64,000 nt of DNA, taken from NCBI GenBank assembly GCA_001910725.1, contig MJGA01000007.1, positions 62,001-126,000 on the forward strand. The letters are read 5' to 3'. The stretch comes from Phanerodontia chrysosporium (taxonomy: Eukaryota; Basidiomycota; Agaricomycetes; Polyporales; Phanerochaetaceae). Of the stretch, positions 58,101 through 64,000 are shown one piece after another. The stretch's first letter is position 1, and every line of letters begins with the position of its first letter. A program made the translations under genes and the position numbers. The notes beneath the pieces are model-generated. The model saw only the letters and a list, made by a program, of their open reading frames with translations, was not told the DNA's origin and did no database searches.

Positions 58101-58582
58101 CTTCCATGCTTGCCCATGTTCCTCCGCAACTCCGCGTGCAGTCTTCCAACAGCGCCCCGGGACCCTCGCGCACTGGCATCTCCGCTCAGACAGGATCTTC
58201 CATGTCTGCTGCAAAGATCGCGGAGCTCAAAGGGCGCATTGCTGCAGCGGTCAACGAAGTCACCGGCGACTTCAACTCACATGGTCCCATCATCCGCATT
58301 CTTGAGAAAGCCAGACTTGTGCAGAGATGGAAAAACGACAAGGTGGAGGACCAATTCGTGGGTCTCAAGGTTCTGACGGCAGTCGACGCCACAGGCAGTA
58401 CGGGAAGCAAGAAACGCAGATCAGACGGCGAGGACTTGAACCCAAGTGCCAGCCAGTCGCGATCTCGACAGACCAATCGCAACGCACTGGCGTTGGAGAG
58501 CATCGAGGAGCCCGCAGTTGAGACGTATGTGCATGCTAGGCAGCCAGACGACGTCTTCAGTAGTAGCAGTGTGCGTGTGTAA
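55133..58582 (+). CDS. FunK1-type fungal protein kinase
   Basis: The full FunK1 architecture is present. N-terminal region: LLENWKRLGERSEIMMLNIE, MDSQCAFKPHDEFLETYVPG, ending MYHPL. A middle RRQHRTFVLTVFIHKSQAW and MRWDRTGAIASTPVDYISNP segment follows. The kinase part: RKRLVWLKDYWCAKAEGVHP, ILHRDVSIGNILI with the catalytic Asp, LNDWDLCK (metal-binding position), GTWPFMSGTLLE, and DDIESFVYVIWL. A long acidic then Ser/Thr/Pro-rich tail ends the protein. FunK1 kinases are numerous in mushrooms and their substrates are mostly unknown. One base seems missing near 55520 and again near 56450 (AAKGYDTSV); a further shift lies between 56050 and 56120. The kinase domain itself is one open frame from 56672 in which a short intron near 57120-57180 is probably read through. 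Confidence 0.8.
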
Positions 58583-58689
58583 GTGGCTATCTCATCTCCA
58601 ACGGCGGATTGGTTCAATATCATTCTGCGATTATCCCGTGACGATGTTTCATCTCGCGGACACGACTGACATGCTAACTTGATATCACA

Positions 58690-59160
58690 ATGCCGTCGCT
58701 GCGGCGGAAGTGCAGTGAGTGAATCCGCTTCCGGGCCTCGGCAACGCACTAAGCGAGGTTTCGTTTCCTTTCCAATCCGCCGGTTCAGCCACGCCCCGTC
58801 CATTCCACGTAGGCAAAACCACTCACCAGCGGAGACGACATTCTGAACGACATCCCGTCGTACATGTTCGACCCGAGCAACGCCAGCCCGCTGCTGTACC
58901 CCATCGACGATCAAGCTGCCTTCGTCCTCGGTGTCGGGTACATGAACCACATCCGCATCCCCGGACGCATCTGGTCGTATATGCCTGAATGCTGCTATGC
59001 GCTGACTCCGCTAACATCATATCCGAGTCGCAACAGCGCGATCGACGCAGCCATCCAACTCTTTGACTCAATCTCATGCACGCCCTGGGACCAGCGCGAG
59101 TCTGTCACCGAGGACGCCTATACTGGATGGATCAATCAACGTTCATTCACCGTAAAGTGA
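58690..59160 (+). CDS. Hypothetical protein, unrecognised
   Basis: A short exon (MPSLRRKCS, donor GTGAGT near 58715) and a longer one (about 58844-59160) containing YMFDPSNASPLLYPIDDQ, AAFVLGVGYMNHIRIPGRIW and DAAIQLFDSISCTPWDQR give a plausible small protein. Composition is protein-like, and the stop follows INQRSFTVK. No family recognised. The exon junction is not settled; the last open frame alone could be a fragment. Confidence 0.35.
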
Positions 59161-59435
59161 GCTGCAGATTTATTCTCCATGTATGCTATCATGCGTCAGG
59201 GCGCGATTGAACCCGAGGACCAGGGGTGTGTACCCAGGCAGCTATCTTCCGAGCATCCAATAGAAGACATTTTCTCGGACTACTGCTGAGCCCATTCGGG
59301 CCCTCAGTAGTACCCTGGAGTGTGTTGTGCATGAGCGTGAATTCACAAGGGACCCAAGCTCTATAGGGCTTACAAAAGTTCAGGACGGTCTTTGCCTGTC
59401 CGATGGGACCTTTAGGATCGCACTACCACAAACGG

Positions 59436-60243
59436 TCAGACCCATGCACCCTCCAGATGCATTACAGGACGTACCGTTGCCGAGGGCGCAAAGCCGCCGT
59501 AAGTATTGATCCTGAATACCTGCTTGGCAAAGTGACCGAGCGGCTGGCCGTTGCGGAGGAGCGGTGCGAGGGTGACCCACTCGATGTTGACCTCGGGGTC
59601 AACGGGGGCGGGGACAATGCCGGTGCGGTAGCCGATGAGGTACGCGGACTCGGGGTCCTCCGCGTGCGCGAGGATGTCGTGCCACGCATGGGAGCCGAAG
59701 TCCCACTTCGGGTTCGTCGTCCCGTCCGCCGCGTTGAGCGGGTTCGGCACCCAGTAGTGCTGGCCCATCGCGAACGGCTCCAGCGCCCGCCCGGACGTCT
59801 CGACGAGGTGCAGTGCGCTCATGTCTGACGGCGCGTGGATCCACAGGTCGTACACCGCCTTCGTGAAGGCTGCGCGGTCGTGCTGCGGGATGCAGGAGAC
59901 GTCGAAGAGCTCCATCATGGCGCCGTAGACCCTATGCGTAGGTGAGTTAAGAAGAGAGCCTCAACCTGAGTAACACCTACTTCCAGGTTCCGTTGTGGAG
60001 ACAGGTGTAGTTCGCAACACCGACAGCGATAACGACGAACTTCGGATGGTCGGCAATCGGGTCAAGCAAAGGTTTGGCCTGACCGTCGTTGATATTTGAG
60101 GGGATGAAGAGGGAGACGTTGTCGTGGCTGATATCACACATTGACTTGAAATGTGCAGCCGGTGTCGGACGCTTTCCCCAAGCCAGAGTATGGAGGGTAA
60201 GGCCAAGGATGAGGAAAAGAAGCGACCGCCCGGAGACGTGCAT
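59436..60243 (-). CDS. Secreted DUF3455 family protein
   Basis: Two exons (59981-60243 and 59436-59931) join across a 49-base intron to 252 residues. A signal peptide (core LLFLILGLTLHTLAWG) starts the protein. The family pattern follows: HPKFVVIAVGVANYTCLHNG, VYGAMMELFDVSCI, GQHYWVPNP, PKWDF, VDPEVNIEWVTLAPL, HFAKQVFRINTYGGFAPSA. DUF3455 proteins are secreted fungal proteins of unknown activity, sometimes mislabelled malate dehydrogenase. The usual cysteine after the final GGxxP motif is missing here; the sequence continues about 10 residues to its stop. Confidence 0.84.
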
Positions 60244-62049
60244 AACGGCTTGCCTTGCGCTAGCTGAGAGTGTTCTGTGGACGGGTGAAAAAAGCGTACA
60301 TGGTCTCGTTGGCTTAAATGCTCCCGCGAGCACTGAGCATGACAGACGAGACCCGCCGTATGACCCCTTCCAGTACAAAAACTCCAAGCCTCCAAGCGTA
60401 CCGCGTACATTGGCTGCAGGGTCGGGTGAGGCACGCTTTTGTGGCGTCGTGGCGGGATTTGCACGGACGCCATGTCAAATATCGGAGTCCAGAAAATCTA
60501 CCCGTAGAGATCGATGTAGGACAAACAGAAATACATAAATGCCTTACTAACCTATGGTAAACAGAGAAGGGGTGTAGTATAGCGGGTCGCCCGCTGGGTA
60601 CCTCACTTGCACTTGCTCAACGTGGGACACTACGGAGATCCGTGCGCGGCCTGCGTCATAGCGGGTGTAGCGGGGGACCCAGAGGACACAAGGTGGAGCA
60701 TGTGCGCGCTGTATATACAGTTCAGCACAGGAAATAGGGACGGAAGATTGCGATGTACCTCGATATCTGCAGATCCAATTCGACGCAAGCACGGGCGTAA
60801 GATGGATGACAAGCCTACCATGAACATGGATGGCGTCAGCATGAGTCGAAAGGGATTGATGAGAAGCTCGTCATAGCCGTACACGTGGTAACTGCGGTAG
60901 GATGAGCCTGCACCGGCCGCTGTACGAGGGTGAGGTATGTAGTATGTTGAACTTGACGGTCGACAAACGTGCAAGTTGTATGGCAATTTGTACGGCGTCG
61001 TGGCAGTGATGAGGTGATCAAAGCACTATTTCTGAATGAAATAATTCGTATTGATTGGTTGCTCTGGAGGTGCTCTTGAATCAGTGACGAGGCTTGCAAT
61101 AGTTACTCAACGTTCAAGCTTCAAGCAGCGACGAGAGTGCGAGCGACATGCCCTTTTTGGTCGGAAGTGAAATTATGTAATTTGCGTCCCGTGACTTCCG
61201 TGCGTAAGCTGTCGTCCCTCCTCGCTCAGCTTTCACAAAGACCTTTCTGGTCGTGACCAACGACCGGGAGATGCTCGAGCTTTCCGAAGGCTAGCGTTTC
61301 TCGTCAGCCCTTGTCTGATTCCGATCCTACCCTGCCGAAATCTGCGGCCCTCTTGCATCCTCGACGCTGTCCTGACAAGACGGTTCCGCTGCGGGCCCCG
61401 ACAGCAGTCTCGCATGGCGCGGGGCTGTGGCGACGCCGAGAATCCCGACCCATCCGCCCTCAAACTGCCAAGTGGTCTTACTGCCACGGTACGTGCGCAG
61501 CTCCCTGTGCGTGGGATTAGCCTCGCTCAGCATCGAGATCAGCGAGGTCGCACGAGGCCCGGGCGCGACCGCACTTCGGTCCGTGGGCCAGGACGGCCCT
61601 ATGTGTCGCGCACGTTACGCGGTGCAGCGGGTGCCTTGTCGGGGCGGGCTCCGGGTACGCCTGGGACATACCGTAAATATCTCATATCCTCGGAGCTAGA
61701 GCGTGGCGGCGAGCGGTGTCGCGGTCGTCGTCAGGCAGACTCGACTTGCCCATCCGCGATCCCAAGTCGGGGGCACTCGCTCTGGGCTCTGACGGCAGGG
61801 GCAGGCGCAGCGATCACGACAGTGCGAGATATGCCTGTTGATGCTATTAGAATACACAGATATAACATAAAAAAACAGATGAAAAATAGCCAAGCATGTA
61901 CTATAGAAAAATGAAAAAAGATAAATAGCTGATATGCTATTGATACACCGATGTACAACATCGTCGGACGACACGGCGCCGCGCATCACAGATGCGGGCG
62001 CATAACCATGTTCCATACTCCACCCGTGCCCCGCACAGGCCCAATGCGC
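60244..62049. other. Long intergenic region with an A/T-rich island
   Basis: No gene recognised; frames at 60.6 kb and 61.2-61.7 kb overlap and look random. 61840-61960 is strongly A/T-rich, with runs of A on the plus strand and few G/C, unlike the surrounding roughly 55-60 percent GC. Confidence 0.5.
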
Positions 62050-63254
62050 TCAGGACGAGCCGTCGAGGCCGCCAGTGGCGCCGGTGTCGGCAATGCGCGA
62101 GAGCGCGTTGTCCTGCGTGTCGCAGGTGACGGACGTTCCGGGCTTCGCGACGAGGGGAGCGCAAAGCACTGGAGGCCGCTCGCGCACTTGGTGAGCACCC
62201 ACGAACCGTTGGCGCACAGCGCGAACGCAGAGGCGCCGTCCTGGTCGATGCACGCCTGCTGGCCGTCTGTAGAGAACGATCCGTCAGGATATGGAGAGTG
62301 GGAGGAGAATGGAAGGAGACGGACCAGTGCAAGAGTCGGTAGCCTTGAGGCCCTTGAACGAGGCGTTCAGCTTCTGCGCGTCCTTGCCGTTCTGCAGCTG
62401 GAAACTGCCTGACGCGGCGGCGCTCGTGCTCGCAGGTGCAACAGCAGCACTCGCAGCAGCGTTGTTGGCAGCCTCGGGGGTCGCAGTGGGGCTCGCAGGG
62501 ACGTCGTCGCCGCTGTCGTCGCAGCCGTCAGCGTCGTCGTTCGAGGCCGTCGCAGAGGGCGCGGGTGCAGACGACGCTTTCGCGGGTGCAGTTGCCTTCG
62601 CCGCGGGGGAGCGCCGCCCGCGTTGTTGCCTGCCGCGGATGCGACGTTGCCGGGGTCCGAGGTGATGTCCGTCAGCTGCTGGCCGTCGGGGACGGGGCCA
62701 CCCGGGTTCGCGGGGCAGGAGCCTCGCGGGCTGATGGGCTGGGTGTGTCCGAAGGGAATCGTGCCCGGGCCTCCGACCGCGACGCCGCCGACAAAGTTCG
62801 TCGCGCTCGTGCTCTGGAACTGGCACTGGAAGACGCCGTTCAGCTCCGCGTTCTTGGGCGCCTGCTGGCAGTAGGGCACCATCTCGGAGGAAGGCTGCGT
62901 GAACGTGCGTGAGCTACCACGAAATGAAGCACACGAAATAGAGCATACCGAGTTCCTGGGCTGCTGAGCAAAGAGCTGGGCGAACTTGATCATGTCTGCG
63001 TTGTTGTTGAGCTGCTTCGCGAGATCGATCATGTTGTCGGCAGCGTTCTGCTGGTCGCAGGGCCCGGCGGCAGCAAGGAGTGTGCCAAACGAGTTGACCG
63101 CGATGGTGTTGCACTGTTGTCCACCGCCCGCGGCGTCGCAGGCGGCCTCCCACTTTTTGGTAGAGTCGGAGATGACCTGCGCGATGCGCTTGTTCAGCGT
63201 CGGCGCCGCCGAGGCAGAGAGGGCAAGGAGAAGCAGGGAAGGAATGTAGACCAT
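62050..63254 (-). CDS. Secreted CBM19-like cysteine-rich protein
   Basis: Exons 62949-63254, 62325-62894 and 62050-62266 are inferred. A signal peptide (IPSLLLLALSASAA) opens the protein, then a globular N-terminal part (KKWEAACDAAGGGQQCNTIA, FGTLLAAAGPCDQQNAADNM, MVPYCQQAPKNAELNGVFQC), a Gly/Pro section, an Ala/Ser/Thr/Pro linker of about 70 residues, and a C-terminal cysteine motif (ALCANGSWVLTKCASGLQCF, VTCDTQDNALSRI) as in carbohydrate-binding module family 19, known to bind chitin. A cell-wall location is likely. Frames change at the G run 62605-62609 and near 62150-62157, each equal to one missing base in a C run of the coding strand; otherwise all frames are coding. Confidence 0.78.
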
Positions 63255-64000
63255 GGCTAAAAATGATCGTCGACGGAAAGAAGGAAAGCAGAGAATGTGG
63301 GCCGAGCGCAGCTCGTAGAAGAGAGAGAGAGAAACGGGGGCGAAAGTGGAGGCCGCTCACCGTCTCGCCTGGCTTATATCCTGGCTGGGCATCAAAACAC
63401 ATGGAGTGCGCGTAAGCAACTCGCCACATGCGGGCTTCTCTGGCGGAACAATGGTTGGGCCTGCTTGTACATTGACGAAGATTTGAACATCTTTCGTCGT
63501 CGACGGCGGCTGTCTTTCATCCACTTTCGTCAGAGACCTGCCAGAATCTGCAGCAACAAACATGACCCCAAAAACTTACATCGACTGATAGAGATAAGCC
63601 TGCCAGTTGCAAGGAACAAAGAGCAGGAGGCGGAGCGGGCGATGGCGACGACGCCTCGCAGGACGGGCGCTTGTTTCCATGGTTGCGTGAAAAGGCAAAA
63701 ATTCAACGACTTTGTGGCAACGTCCATGTTGAATTGTCGCGGTGCTCCATTCTACACCATGTTTTCAGCCTTTTGCCCTAAGAAATGCTCCAGCACGCAG
63801 GTGGTTCTCTGAGGAGGAATGGTCGAGGAGTAGACCTCTGCCCGGATGGCAACCGCTGGAATGCAGAGGTGACCAGATCTGTTTTTGGGCTGCATCTGCG
63901 TATAAATGGGATTCTTTGTAAGATAGCCTTTCATACTTTACATTTGGGATGCCGTACTCACTTCTTCGCCCATGCTATAGGGCAGCCCAAGATAACAATG
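63255..64000. other. Upstream region of the CBM19-like gene and unassigned right end
   Basis: On the minus strand GGATATAAGCC (63371-63381) is a TATA box about 120 bases upstream of the start codon at 63254. The rest has no recognised gene; the upstream region of another gene beyond the window is possible. Confidence 0.55.

Noticed and set aside
1..64000. CRISPR arrays, bacterial-type operons, rRNA, viral or retrotransposon genes
   Set aside because: None seen; the window is eukaryotic and no reverse transcriptase, integrase or capsid-like frame was recognised.

Overview
The window is nuclear DNA from a filamentous basidiomycete, most likely an Agaricomycete of polypore type. Evidence: genes packed on both strands and split by many short GT-AG introns of roughly 45-110 nt; several core promoters with a TATA box of the form GATATAAG; and families expanded in such fungi (FunK1 kinases, BTB/POZ proteins, F-box proteins, intronless WD40 proteins, DUF6533 membrane proteins, P450s). 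Species cannot be named from sequence alone.

Layout. 1-1400: nothing recognisable. 1.5-3.1 kb: 3-ketoacyl-CoA thiolase. 3.4-5.0 kb: tRNA-Arg(ACG) and a VWA protein. 5.9-7.8 kb: Ser/Thr-rich single-pass membrane protein. 8.4-9.7 kb: FAD synthase. 10.2-13.1 kb: Axl2-like cadherin-type membrane protein. 13.3-16.0 kb: two adjacent DNA elements with roughly 300-bp inverted termini and TA at the ends. 16.0-19.1 kb: two tandem F-box genes. 20.8-22.4 kb: inverted second copy of the VWA/tRNA block. 23.2-24.9 kb: DUF6533 protein and a third identical tRNA-Arg. 25.1-27.2 kb: P450. 28.4-32.1 kb: two lectin-type genes (jacalin-like with a helical region; fucose-lectin-like propeller). 33.2-35.0 kb: dihydroorotate dehydrogenase. 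35.2-39.1 kb: Kap123/importin-4. 40.1-41.4 kb: third F-box gene. 42.5-42.9 kb: dynein light chain LC8. 44.2-48.7 kb: three tandem WD40 paralogues. 49.1-53.1 kb: kinase fragment and two head-to-head BTB genes. 53.3-55.0 kb: Dabb and PX proteins. 55.1-58.6 kb: full FunK1 kinase. 59.4-60.2 kb: secreted DUF3455 protein. 62.1-63.3 kb: secreted CBM19-like protein.

Housekeeping genes (thiolase, FAD synthase, DHODH, importin, LC8) are interspersed with fast-evolving accessory families; there is no classical biosynthetic cluster. The strongest unusual signals are (i) an inverted tRNA-VWA duplication with about 895 bp of near identity, introns included, ending abruptly inside both genes, (ii) the paired long-TIR elements, (iii) two unlike lectin genes side by side, and (iv) at least ten otherwise intact genes each interrupted by what looks like one missing base, several in C/G runs. 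The last points to systematic homopolymer under-calling in the assembly, so these genes should not be called pseudogenes on this evidence.
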